DNA of 64,000 nucleotides from QVMG01 sp032073245 (GTDB taxonomy: Bacteria; Bacteroidota; Bacteroidia; Bacteroidales; Tannerellaceae), in assembly GCA_032073245.1 (NCBI GenBank), contig DAMANX010000010.1, forward strand, positions 62,001-126,000, read 5' to 3'. Shown in pieces: positions 25,678 to 33,902 of this stretch. The stretch's first letter is position 1; every line of letters begins with the position of its first letter. A program made the translations under genes and the position numbers. The notes beneath the pieces are model-generated. The model did not search any database. It had not been told where the DNA came from and was given only the letters and a program-made list of their open reading frames with translations.

Positions 25678-27494
25678 TAATACCGATGAGAAAATATGCC
25701 TTTATGGTGTATCATAAGGAATACGACCAATTCCTTCAGACACTTCGTGACCTCGGTGTGGTACATATTAAGGAAACGAAATCGATTTCTGACCATGCCG
25801 ATCTTCAGCAGATGATAAATGAGCGTAAACGTGTAACAGCTTTATTGCGCAAGTTTAAACATGTAAATGAACAAGATAAAAGTATAACATTGGCTCCTGT
25901 CCGTGAGCTGACAAAAGAAGAAGGTCTAAAACTTGTCGATTCCATCGAAACAATGGAAGACCAAAAGACTCAATTACAATCTGTCCGCCAATCTCTTTTG
26001 AAGGATATTGACTATATGGGATTTTGGGGTGATTTTAGTTATACCAATATCAATCATTTGAAAAAGGCTGGTTTTGATGTGACTTTCTTCTCCTGTCCGA
26101 CTTCAAAGTTTGATCCGAAATGGGTAGAAGAATACAATGCTATCCTGATTAATAACGTTCAATCGGTTACCTATTTTGTAACGATAACGAAAGAAGGTAC
26201 TCCAATTGATATTGATGCGGAACGTCCTAAGATGCCAGATCGTGGATTATCAAAATTGCAGAAACGATATGAATTGTTGAAGCATGATATTAAGGCGTTA
26301 GATGACAAGATAAAAGAAACAGCAGCATCTGAATACAATACTTTGCAAGAGTTCGATAAGAATCTGGAGAATGAATTTAACCTGGCAAATGCTATTATAC
26401 AAACTGATAAACATGCGGGTGATAAATTGATGTTCCTGGAAGGATGGACAACTGCAGATCAGGTTCCGGCTTTGGAACAGGCATTGGAAAAGGATGGTTA
26501 TTTTTTCCAGCAGCTGGAAATTCAGGAGGACGATAAGGTGCCTATTAAACTTAAAAATAATAGTTACAGTCGACTTTTCGAACCGATAACAAGGATGTAT
26601 TCATTGCCAAATTACAGTGAGCTTGATCCTACTCCGTTTTTAGCTCCTTTCTTTATGTTGTTCTTCGGATTATGTTTTGGGGATGGAGGTTATGGATTGA
26701 TCATACTTTTATTGTGTACTATTTTAAAGAGTAAGGTCAGTGAATCTATAAAGCCATACTTAACATTGTTCCAATGGCTTGGAGGCATGACCGTGGTAGT
26801 TGGAACATTAACCGGTTCATTCTTTGGTATAGCATTGGTTGATCTACCCCAATTCCATGCAGTAAAGGATTATTTCCTAAGCAGTGATAACCTGATGACT
26901 TTATCGATAGTGATAGGTATAATACACATTCTTTATGCCAAAATAATCGGAGCCTATAAGGTGAAGATGCAGAGAGGGGTTAAATATAGTATAGCCTCAT
27001 TTGCCTGGGTATTTATAATTGCAGCTTTGGCTTGTGTTTTCGGACTACCTATGCTAGATGTACATTTACCGGATGTCCTGGTTTATGTATTATATGGAAT
27101 AGCAGCTGTAGGCGGATTAATTATTCTATTTTATAATTCGCCGGGAAAGAACCTGTTTATGAATTTTGGTTCGGGATTGTGGAATACATACAATACAGTA
27201 TTTGGCTTATTGGGCGACGTGCTTTCTTATATCCGTCTATTTGCCGTTGGTTTGACCGGATCTATTTTGGGAGGAGTATTTAACTCTCTTGCAGATTCAA
27301 TGACAGAAGGTTTGCCAGGTGTTGCCCGTTTTGTGTGTATGTTACTCATACTTCTGGTTGGACACAGCTTGAACTTTGGACTTTGTATGATAAGTTCCTT
27401 AGTACACCCTGTACGTTTGATCTTTGTCGAATATTATAAAAACTCTGAATTCGAAGGAGGCGGTAAAGAATATTTGCCTTTCAAGAAAGCTTAA
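25674..27494 (+). CDS. ntpI: V-type ATP synthase subunit I (membrane stator, subunit a homologue)
   Basis: The 606-residue product has two halves. A soluble half (~1-310) has long helices and the opening MRKYAFMVYHKEYDQFLQTL. The C-terminal half has about seven membrane helices (PFLAPFFMLFFGLCFGDGGY, VLSYIRLFAVGLTGSILGG, GHSLNFGLCMISSLVHPVRL). The conserved Arg in SYIRLFAVGL faces the proteolipid Glu and is essential in the family. The last helix ends FVEYYKNSEFEGGGKEY. It forms the ion half-channels with the K ring. It is somewhat shorter than many archaeal homologues (~650 residues), which is normal for Bacteroidetes. Confidence 0.93.
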   Translation: MIIPMRKYAFMVYHKEYDQFLQTLRDLGVVHIKETKSISDHADLQQMINERKRVTALLRKFKHVNEQDKSITLAPVRELTKEEGLKLVDSIETMEDQKTQLQSVRQSLLKDIDYMGFWGDFSYTNINHLKKAGFDVTFFSCPTSKFDPKWVEEYNAILINNVQSVTYFVTITKEGTPIDIDAERPKMPDRGLSKLQKRYELLKHDIKALDDKIKETAASEYNTLQEFDKNLENEFNLANAIIQTDKHAGDKLMFLEGWTTADQVPALEQALEKDGYFFQQLEIQEDDKVPIKLKNNSYSRLFEPITRMYSLPNYSELDPTPFLAPFFMLFFGLCFGDGGYGLIILLLCTILKSKVSESIKPYLTLFQWLGGMTVVVGTLTGSFFGIALVDLPQFHAVKDYFLSSDNLMTLSIVIGIIHILYAKIIGAYKVKMQRGVKYSIASFAWVFIIAALACVFGLPMLDVHLPDVLVYVLYGIAAVGGLIILFYNSPGKNLFMNFGSGLWNTYNTVFGLLGDVLSYIRLFAVGLTGSILGGVFNSLADSMTEGLPGVARFVCMLLILLVGHSLNFGLCMISSLVHPVRLIFVEYYKNSEFEGGGKEYLPFKKA

Positions 27495-27539
27495 TTAGTA
27501 TAAGAAATCAATAAATAAAATATTTTAAATTAATTAGTT

Positions 27540-27992
27540 ATGGAACCAATTTTATTAGCTTACATCGGAATAGGTCTGATGACTGGACTATCTTTTATTG
27601 GTAGTGCTTATGGGGTAACAATTTGTGGTAATGCAGTAGTGGGAGCGATGAAAAAGAATCCCGATGCTATGGGTACTTATATTGCTTTAAGTGCACTCCC
27701 AAGTTCACAAGGGTTATATGGTTTTGTTGCATATTTTATGCTACAGAAGTTTCTTATACCTGAAATTAGCTTATTTAATGCATGTGCCATTTTAGGCGTA
27801 GGTGCTATGATGGGATTCTCGGGTTTCTACTCTTCCATCCGTCAGGCACAAGTTTGTGCAAATGGTATTGCTGCAGTAGGAGCAGGTCACAATGTATTTA
27901 GTGCAACTATGGTAATGGCTGTATTTCCTGAGTTGTATGCTATTCTTGCGTTATTGGTCGTGATTCTGGTAGGCGGAACACTTCCACTATAA
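27540..27992 (+). CDS. ntpK: V-type ATP synthase subunit K (proteolipid ring)
   Basis: The 150-residue double-hairpin proteolipid has four membrane helices. The first hairpin has LPSSQGLYGF with Gln57 and no acidic residue. The second hairpin carries the ion-binding Glu131 in FPELYAIL. Compared with Enterococcus hirae NtpK, the ligand positions L53, S56, Q57, Q102 and E131 reproduce the spacing 4, 45 and 29 of its L61, Q65, Q110 and E139, with Ser for Thr64. This supports sodium rather than proton coupling, though only by comparison. It is the last gene of the operon and is followed by a strong terminator. Confidence 0.93.
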   Translation: MEPILLAYIGIGLMTGLSFIGSAYGVTICGNAVVGAMKKNPDAMGTYIALSALPSSQGLYGFVAYFMLQKFLIPEISLFNACAILGVGAMMGFSGFYSSIRQAQVCANGIAAVGAGHNVFSATMVMAVFPELYAILALLVVILVGGTLPL

Positions 27993-28022
27993 TTAAGAAA
28001 AATCTTACGAAAAGTAGCAAAC

Positions 28023-28061
28023 AAAAAAAAAGAGAGTCTCCATTGAGGACTCTCTTTTTTG
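28023..28061. terminator. Bidirectional terminator between V-ATPase operon and the beta-helix gene
   Basis: An A-run, arms AGAGAGTC / GACTCTCT and a T-run form a stem that works in both directions. It serves ntpK on the plus strand and the converging gene ending at 28081. Confidence 0.88.
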
Positions 28062-28080
28062 TTTTGTAGATTTTAATTCT

Positions 28081-30249
28081 TTACTCCATAATAATGTATG
28101 CAGGCCAGGATGTCTTATTGGGTAGATCAAACTCTTCATCGAAGGGTTGTATTCCCGGGCCATTATTATATGAAGCAACACGTTTTACTCCGCTTGCTGT
28201 GCTGCCGCCTGTGCTATTGATTACATCTAGTATATTCCCGGGGCCGGCGAATTTTGTTATACACATCTTCTCCATTTTGACATTGGGAGTATTAGGTGCT
28301 TCAAATGCATTTTTCTTGTTAACGTTACCATCAGTTCCGGTGAAAACCGCATAAGAGCCCAAGCCTATACTGTGATGTTCTTTTACAGTATTGGCAACTT
28401 TGAATGCTGCATAGCCATCAATTCTGCCTCCTTGACTTCTCCAGTCTGCTTGAGTCGGCGGATCGTACGGTGGTTCGTTTTGAAAGAAATAAGTTCTGCC
28501 GCGTTCACCCAGCCATAACACCTCATATTCCTGATAGTGTTCTGCAAATAAGGCATAGAGAGTAACATTATTACCCGTAACTATAAGTCCGTTTTTACAT
28601 CTGTCTCTTGTCCATCGAGCAGCGCCACCGCGCTGAGTGCCATGGTCGGCACGCCACAACCAGAAGTGGTCGCCTACGGTATTGTTGCTGTTTATTTGCA
28701 TAGAAGCATGTATCTGTATGTTTTTAGATTGAACTCCGCCCACTCTGCAGGTAATGTCTGTAAGCAATATGGGATTAGCGGAATGGTCAGCGGTTACGCC
28801 CTCTTCTCCGATACGTATTTGATATGTTGTGCTGTTGAAGGAGTCCATAAGGAGTCCGGCAACGATGATACCATCCTTATCATCAGCATAGATGCAACCC
28901 CAGGTGTTATTTTCTGTAGGTTCAAGTGTAACCGAAGCTATACCGGCGCCAAGAAGTATTGCGTTTTTTCTATTTACCTGAATAGGAGCGTTCAAAGCGT
29001 AATGGCCGGGTGTGAAAAATACGTTTTTACCCGATTTAAGAGCAGCGTTGATTTCAACGTCTGTGTCACCTTCTTTTGCTACGTACCAACTGGTGAGCAA
29101 GTCTTGTACTTCACCTTTACCCATATTGGTGTTTGACCAGGAAGTTCCAATTCTGTCCTTTTGCCATGCAGGAACAAATACTTTATATTCGCCATCATCA
29201 TCTATAAAAAGAAAAGGTTTTTCTCTGATGATAGGAGTGTTGGGAACAGGAGAATTGGCTTCATCGGCATTGGGAGCGTTGACGCATCCTTGCCAAACCA
29301 TATTATATGAACCTCCCATGGAACCGGAACCCGAAGGGAAGATGGTATTTCGCGTATACCATTGTTGTTGCCCTCCCCAGTTGGGCCTAACTGACGATGT
29401 ATAGTGACTATCTGCAATAAATCCACCGCTTCCCCAGAAATTAGATGAACCGACATCGGATATATATTTCGATGTACTTTCAATCAGCATCCTTCTTGCG
29501 CTGGTCGATTGAGAAACAGTCCATGCGAAATCTCTCATCACCATTACGTTTTCCATAGAACGCCAGAAAGTACATGTTGCGTTTGCTCCACCGGAAAGGT
29601 GAGGCCTAGTAAAGATCGAACCTAATTTTACATCCGAAGGCACTTTACCCAGCCCGCCAATGTGAGAGTAGCATCCCAATTCTATTGAATTTGCCTCCGG
29701 AGATGAGGCAGACCCCGAACCGCCCGGATCATAAGTTTGTGTACCAATATTCGGTTTGAAATAGTACGCTTGACGTTTTGTCGACCATTCGCCGTTAGCT
29801 CCACCCTGGCCCGTCGTTAGAAAATGAGTGTTTATTTCAGTTCTTGCCGTCTCTGCTTCTTCATGTTTTCTGTCGTAGAAATACATGTTGTCGCCGAAAA
29901 TCTGGTTCTCCAACGAAAGTGTTATTGTTGTTGAACCACGGGTAATTTTATAATAATTTTCATACTTATCCGTGTTTGGATTAGTATCCGTAAAGGTGCT
30001 CTCAGACGTTGAACCGATTGAAATGAAATTCGTCGCCAAACGGCTACCACCTCTTGTGATTGTATAATCCCCTGAAGAACCGAATGGAGCCCATGTCAGT
30101 GTTATACTGTGATTTCCTTTGTTGTAGATGATGTTATTGTCTACAGGAGTCGCTTGCTCCTTTTCTTTGGGTGAATACGATGCAGCAAAACTGCATATAT
30201 TCAGCATAATTGTAAATGCAATGAGAATAGTGATTTTCTTTTTACTCAT
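28081..30249 (-). CDS. Secreted right-handed beta-helix protein (GH55/pectate-lyase-like), substrate unknown
   Basis: The ~722-residue protein has a signal peptide (KKKITILIAFTIMLNICSFA). A fibronectin-III-like domain follows at ~40-125 (HSITLTWAPFGSSGDYTITR). A large region resembles secreted proteins sometimes labelled coagulation factor 5/8-type or GH55-like. Its second half has the beta-helix entry VEINAALKSGKNVFFTPGHY and ladder-like strands (NAILLGAGIASVTLEP, GIIVAGLLMDS). The start is set by an excellent AGGAGG nine bases before the ATG at 30249; the longer in-frame reading has none. It may act on polysaccharide. The family assignment is tentative and no catalytic residues can be named. 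Confidence 0.65.
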   Translation of the reverse strand: MSKKKITILIAFTIMLNICSFAASYSPKEKEQATPVDNNIIYNKGNHSITLTWAPFGSSGDYTITRGGSRLATNFISIGSTSESTFTDTNPNTDKYENYYKITRGSTTITLSLENQIFGDNMYFYDRKHEEAETARTEINTHFLTTGQGGANGEWSTKRQAYYFKPNIGTQTYDPGGSGSASSPEANSIELGCYSHIGGLGKVPSDVKLGSIFTRPHLSGGANATCTFWRSMENVMVMRDFAWTVSQSTSARRMLIESTSKYISDVGSSNFWGSGGFIADSHYTSSVRPNWGGQQQWYTRNTIFPSGSGSMGGSYNMVWQGCVNAPNADEANSPVPNTPIIREKPFLFIDDDGEYKVFVPAWQKDRIGTSWSNTNMGKGEVQDLLTSWYVAKEGDTDVEINAALKSGKNVFFTPGHYALNAPIQVNRKNAILLGAGIASVTLEPTENNTWGCIYADDKDGIIVAGLLMDSFNSTTYQIRIGEEGVTADHSANPILLTDITCRVGGVQSKNIQIHASMQINSNNTVGDHFWLWRADHGTQRGGAARWTRDRCKNGLIVTGNNVTLYALFAEHYQEYEVLWLGERGRTYFFQNEPPYDPPTQADWRSQGGRIDGYAAFKVANTVKEHHSIGLGSYAVFTGTDGNVNKKNAFEAPNTPNVKMEKMCITKFAGPGNILDVINSTGGSTASGVKRVASYNNGPGIQPFDEEFDLPNKTSWPAYIIME

Positions 30250-30258
30250 AAGAATCTT

Positions 30259-30264
30259 CCTCCT
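30259..30264 (-). promoter_or_regulatory. Strong Shine-Dalgarno deciding the start of the beta-helix gene
   Basis: The minus strand reads AGGAGG, nine bases before ATG 30249. Such a consensus site is unusual in Bacteroidetes, where most genes in this window lack one. Confidence 0.8.
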
Positions 30265-30440
30265 TTTAATGTTTTTACTGTTTGTTACTATTACGAATCT
30301 AAATAAAGCCAAATTGCATGTTTTCAAAACATTGACAATTGGATCGCTAGTGGATTTTCTATGTATCTCTTGTTTGTTATAATGTCAAAGAGCGCTTTTT
30401 ACTCAAAATCTTACCGTCTATTAAAATATTAATTTGCCTT

Positions 30441-30472
30441 CAAAGATAGAAAATATTTTATTCGCCACACAA
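30441..30472 (-). promoter_or_regulatory. Promoter candidate of the beta-helix gene
   Basis: The minus strand reads TTG, 21 bases, TATCTTTG (30441-30448). The leader would be about 185 bases long. Confidence 0.45.
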
Positions 30473-30540
30473 CAATGAATACTTATAAAGACATATATGG
30501 ATGTGGTATTATGCTGTTTTATTCCTCTTTTGTTTTATTA

Positions 30541-30578
30541 ACTAAAGAGTTTAGTTTGCAAACTAAAAGATTTAGTTT
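30541..30578 (+). promoter_or_regulatory. BlaI-type operator cluster
   Basis: Three dyads built from ACTAAA/TTTAGT overlap: ACTAAA-gag-TTTAGT, a perfect 16-base palindrome TTAGTTTGCAAACTAA (30551-30566), and AACTAAA-aga-TTTAGTT. They lie 25-60 bases before the BlaI ATG and over a likely promoter (TTTG at 30555 and TTTATTTG at 30576). BlaI/MecI repressors bind such dyads, so autoregulation is expected. Confidence 0.7.
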
Positions 30579-30602
30579 ATTTGCATCAAATAAAATGCTA
30601 AC

Positions 30603-30965
30603 ATGAAACGATTGACTGCAAAAGAAGAAGAGATTATGGGTTGGTTCTGGAAAGAAGGTCCAATGTTTGTAAAGCAATTGCTTGAATATTATGAAGAACC
30701 TAAGCCACATTTCAATACACTTTCTACTATTGTACGAGGATTGGAAGAGAAGGGTTTTCTATCTCATTATACATATGGAAACACATATCAATATTATGCC
30801 GCAATTACAGAAGAAGAATATAGCAAAGGCACATTGAAAAATGTTATTGCTAAGTATTTCAATAATTCATACTTGGGTGTGGTGTCATCTCTTATCAAGG
30901 AAGAAGATATTTCTGTTGATGAGTTACGGAAATTATTGGATGATGTAGAAGAAGCTAACAAGTAA
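30603..30965 (+). CDS. BlaI/MecI/CopY family transcriptional repressor
   Basis: The 120-residue winged-helix protein begins MKRLTAKEEEIMGWFWKEGP with LNTLSTIVRGLEEKGFLSHY as recognition and wing region. The second half (YYAAITEEEYSKGTLKNVIA, VSSLIKEEDISVDELRKLL) is the dimerisation helix pair. The family represses target operons until cleaved or released by a membrane M56 protease. It is followed after 4 bases by such a protease gene and preceded by a triple dyad operator, giving a complete sensor-repressor pair. No beta-lactamase gene is near, so the signal is probably not a beta-lactam. Confidence 0.92.
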   Translation: MKRLTAKEEEIMGWFWKEGPMFVKQLLEYYEEPKPHFNTLSTIVRGLEEKGFLSHYTYGNTYQYYAAITEEEYSKGTLKNVIAKYFNNSYLGVVSSLIKEEDISVDELRKLLDDVEEANK

Positions 30966-30969
30966 AATT

Positions 30970-32556
30970 ATGGGAGCATTATTTGTTTATATAATTAAAT
31001 CATCTTTCTGTCTGGCGTTTTTTTATTTGTTCTACCGGCTTTTGTTGAGCAAGGACACCTTTCATCGTTTCAACCGCATTGCGTTGCTAGGACTGATTCT
31101 TTTATCTGTGGTGATTCCTTTTATTCAGTTTTCGGTAAAAGAACCGGTGATTATGCAACAATCATTGCTGGATATCGAACAACTTCTTCTGTTGGCAACA
31201 ATGACCAGTGAGCAGGTAACTGTTACTACACCGTTATGGATAAGTATGGTTTTATGGTTATATTTTCTGGGTGCATTATTCTTTGCAGGACAGTTCATCT
31301 ATTCCTGTTATAATATATACCGAATTATCCACAAAGCAAAAATGATACGTTTGGAAAAAGGTATACGATTGTTTGTTACACAGCAAACCGTAGCGCCCTT
31401 TAGCTGGATGAAGTTTATTGTTATTTCTCAAAAAGACATGGATGAAAACGGAGAAGAAATACTGACACATGAAAAGGCTCATATTAAGGCGCATCATTCA
31501 ATTGACCTGTTGATTGCCGAATTCTGTATCCTTTTCCATTGGTTCAACCCTGCTGCATGGCTAATCAAACAAGAAATGCAGAATATCCATGAATATCAGG
31601 CAGATGAATCCGTTATTAAACAAGGCATCGATGCAAAAAAATATCAATTATTATTAATCAAAAAAGCTGTCGGCTCACAGCGCTTCACTTCTATGGCCAA
31701 CAGCTTTAATCACAGTACACTTAAAAAGCGAATCACTATGATGTTAAAACGAAAATCAAGTCCATGGGCGCGGTTGAAGTATCTTTTTGTACTCCCGCTG
31801 GCAGTAGTCACTATTACTGTCTTTGCCCGTCCGGAGATCTCACAGGAATTAGGGAAGATCTCCAGTGTCAAAATTAATCAAATAGTTCCGATATCAGAAA
31901 CTATTGAAGTCGAAACTTTACATTCTGTCACAGAACCTATTGATTCTGAATTAGTTGCTAATGATACAGTTGTTATAACTCTTTCTCCGGAATGGAAAAA
32001 AAATCAACCGGAAGAAAAGAACAAAATAGTAAAAAAAATAGTAGAGGAGATAAAGATAGTAACCGAAGATGAAATTGTTATCAAAACTGCTGAACCTGAT
32101 AAACCTTCGGATAATGAAATAAAGGTAATGGGCTACGGCCTAAGAGGTAGCAAGGATAAGGAAGATCTGGATAAAGCAACCGTGAGTAATAAAGACTTAG
32201 ATATTCCTGGAAGTCCATTGTTTATTGTTGATGGAAGAGAATTAAAGGTAGGTGAATCACTTAAAGTAGACCCAGATATGATCAAGTCCATTTCTGTATT
32301 AAAAGATGCATCAAATCTTGCACACTATGGAGAAAAAGGAAAAGATGGAGTAATTATAATTAAGACAAAAGAAGCCCAAAATAAGCCTTTGATAGTAATT
32401 GATGGTGAAGTAAAGAGGGGAATGGGAGTACAGAATCTTGATCCTCATAAAGTTCAATCTATTAGTGTATTGAAAGATGGTAGCTCTCTGGAACTATACG
32501 GAGATGAAGGAGCAAATGGAGTCATATTAATTACAACAAAAAGTGATGAAAAGTAA
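30970..32556 (+). CDS. M56 (BlaR1-like) membrane protease with two TonB-plug-like C-terminal repeats
   Basis: The 528-residue product has about four membrane helices. It carries a cytosolic gluzincin core with EILTHEKAHIKAHHSIDLL (HExxH at the HEKAH) and the downstream EYQADE glutamate. A fourth helix (LKYLFVLPLAVVTITVFA) leads to an outer segment ending in two ~58-residue repeats, residues ~412-470 and ~471-528. Each has the plug-like pattern P-L-x-V-I-D-G ... SISVLKD ... YG ... GANGVILITTK. Such repeats resemble part of TonB-receptor plugs. There is no penicillin-binding sensor domain as in BlaR1, so the repeats probably replace it as the sensing or partner-binding part. The 3' end overlaps the propeller gene. 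Confidence 0.9.
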   Translation: MGALFVYIIKSSFCLAFFYLFYRLLLSKDTFHRFNRIALLGLILLSVVIPFIQFSVKEPVIMQQSLLDIEQLLLLATMTSEQVTVTTPLWISMVLWLYFLGALFFAGQFIYSCYNIYRIIHKAKMIRLEKGIRLFVTQQTVAPFSWMKFIVISQKDMDENGEEILTHEKAHIKAHHSIDLLIAEFCILFHWFNPAAWLIKQEMQNIHEYQADESVIKQGIDAKKYQLLLIKKAVGSQRFTSMANSFNHSTLKKRITMMLKRKSSPWARLKYLFVLPLAVVTITVFARPEISQELGKISSVKINQIVPISETIEVETLHSVTEPIDSELVANDTVVITLSPEWKKNQPEEKNKIVKKIVEEIKIVTEDEIVIKTAEPDKPSDNEIKVMGYGLRGSKDKEDLDKATVSNKDLDIPGSPLFIVDGRELKVGESLKVDPDMIKSISVLKDASNLAHYGEKGKDGVIIIKTKEAQNKPLIVIDGEVKRGMGVQNLDPHKVQSISVLKDGSSLELYGDEGANGVILITTKSDEK

Positions 32557-33805
32557 AATTCTCTTCCTGGGGAGTTGGATTATAGGTGTGTGTGTATTGC
32601 TTTCTTGTAGTTCATCCATAAAAGAAAAAAGCAATGTGATAGATGTTGCGTCAGCCATGTCTAATCCAACAGAACTTAAAGCGTCTGATTATTTTACTAA
32701 AGTAAAATATATCCCTTTAGAAACGACAGATGAAAGCATTATAGGAACGGGTGCAAAAGTAAATATCTTCGGAGATAAGATAATGGTGACAACCTCTCAA
32801 AATCAATGTCTCTTGTTTGATAAAGAAACCGGACGGTTCCTTACTACTGTTGGCCACTATGGTGAAGATCCGGAAGGTTATCGTGCTTCCTCCGGATGGA
32901 TAAATAATCAAACAAAAACAATCCTTTTAAATAGCTGGAACACATCGTGGGTTACGTATAATGAAAGCGGTGAGTTTAAGGAGAGAATATCTCCTCCTGA
33001 AGGTATTTCAACACAAGGATCGTTTGTACCCTTAGATAAAGAAAGAATAGTAGCACATACAATGGACTTTTTCAGTGATGGTATTGAAAGTCTACGTTTC
33101 TTCAATAAAGACAGTATTCTAAAAACGATTACACTTCATGAACAGGATGGAAATTATAATGTCAATAACATAGAATCCATTTCTGTATTGAAAGGTGAAC
33201 ACAATCAGGAAGTATATGGTGGAACAGCGGGTGTGATGGTTATTAACTTTAAAGATGCACCCGGTAAAGCATATATAGGAATGGTGGGGCTTGATCGTTT
33301 ATGGACTTCGGATAATGAAATCTATTTCAAAGAAGATTATAATGATACAATCTACCATGTAAAAGACTATACCTTAGAGGCCGCTTATATATTAAATATG
33401 GGAGAGTATCACTGGCCTTATGAGGAAAGATTCAATATGGAGCATGATCGCTCTTTGTTTGTTACACGGATACTCGATAGTAAGGAGCTTATGCTTTTCC
33501 GCCTTGTGCATCGTCTGTTTACAAATGATAAAAGAAAATCATATAATGCTATCTATAATAAATCCAATGGAGAGTTAACAATTAGTCCGATTGAAGATGG
33601 AATAAAAGATGATCTTACTAATTTTTTCCCATTCCGTCCTTATACAGTTTCTTCAACAGGTGAATATACCGGGTTTATTCAAGCATTTGATGTTGTTGAA
33701 TGGTTTGAAGAGCATGGAACAAACATCTCTGATCTACCTAAAGAAATTCAATCATTAAAAGCTGTTGAGGAAGAGGATAATCCGGTGGTTGTTATACTTG
33801 AGTGA
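32546..33805 (+). CDS. 6-bladed beta-propeller lipoprotein with an inserted plug-like motif
   Basis: The ~419-residue lipoprotein (lipobox CVLLSC) has the propeller landmarks VKYIPLETTDESIIG, LLFDKETGRFLTTVG and an EEDNPVVVILE ending. All are shared with the protein at 43659. An ATG at 32546 is preferred to the adjoining GTG at 32543. Inside, at about residues 203-240, lies IESISVLKGEHNQEVYGG-type sequence ending GVMVINFKD, absent from the paralogue. It matches the repeats at the end of the upstream M56 protease. The overlap of ~11 bases with that gene indicates coupling. It may be the outer partner that the protease senses; that is inference. Confidence 0.8.
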   Translation: MKSKILFLGSWIIGVCVLLSCSSSIKEKSNVIDVASAMSNPTELKASDYFTKVKYIPLETTDESIIGTGAKVNIFGDKIMVTTSQNQCLLFDKETGRFLTTVGHYGEDPEGYRASSGWINNQTKTILLNSWNTSWVTYNESGEFKERISPPEGISTQGSFVPLDKERIVAHTMDFFSDGIESLRFFNKDSILKTITLHEQDGNYNVNNIESISVLKGEHNQEVYGGTAGVMVINFKDAPGKAYIGMVGLDRLWTSDNEIYFKEDYNDTIYHVKDYTLEAAYILNMGEYHWPYEERFNMEHDRSLFVTRILDSKELMLFRLVHRLFTNDKRKSYNAIYNKSNGELTISPIEDGIKDDLTNFFPFRPYTVSSTGEYTGFIQAFDVVEWFEEHGTNISDLPKEIQSLKAVEEEDNPVVVILE

Positions 33806-33845
33806 TTTATGTTTTAATTGATAGGCTTAATTGCTCAAGACTTTT

Positions 33846-33881
33846 AACGCCCTTAATGCCATTAAAGGCATTAAGGGCGTT
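33846..33881. terminator. Perfect 15-base hairpin between converging genes
   Basis: Arms AACGCCCTTAATGCC and complement surround a 6-base loop. It lies between the stops at 33805 (plus) and 33903 (minus). There is no clear T-run on either side, so it may terminate by structure or simply protect 3' ends. Confidence 0.6.
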
Positions 33882-33902
33882 ATATAAAAATTTCAGCATA
33901 GA

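Noticed and set aside
30603..32556. Beta-lactam resistance regulation (blaI-blaR1)
   Set aside because: The M56 protein has no penicillin-binding sensor domain and there is no beta-lactamase gene nearby.
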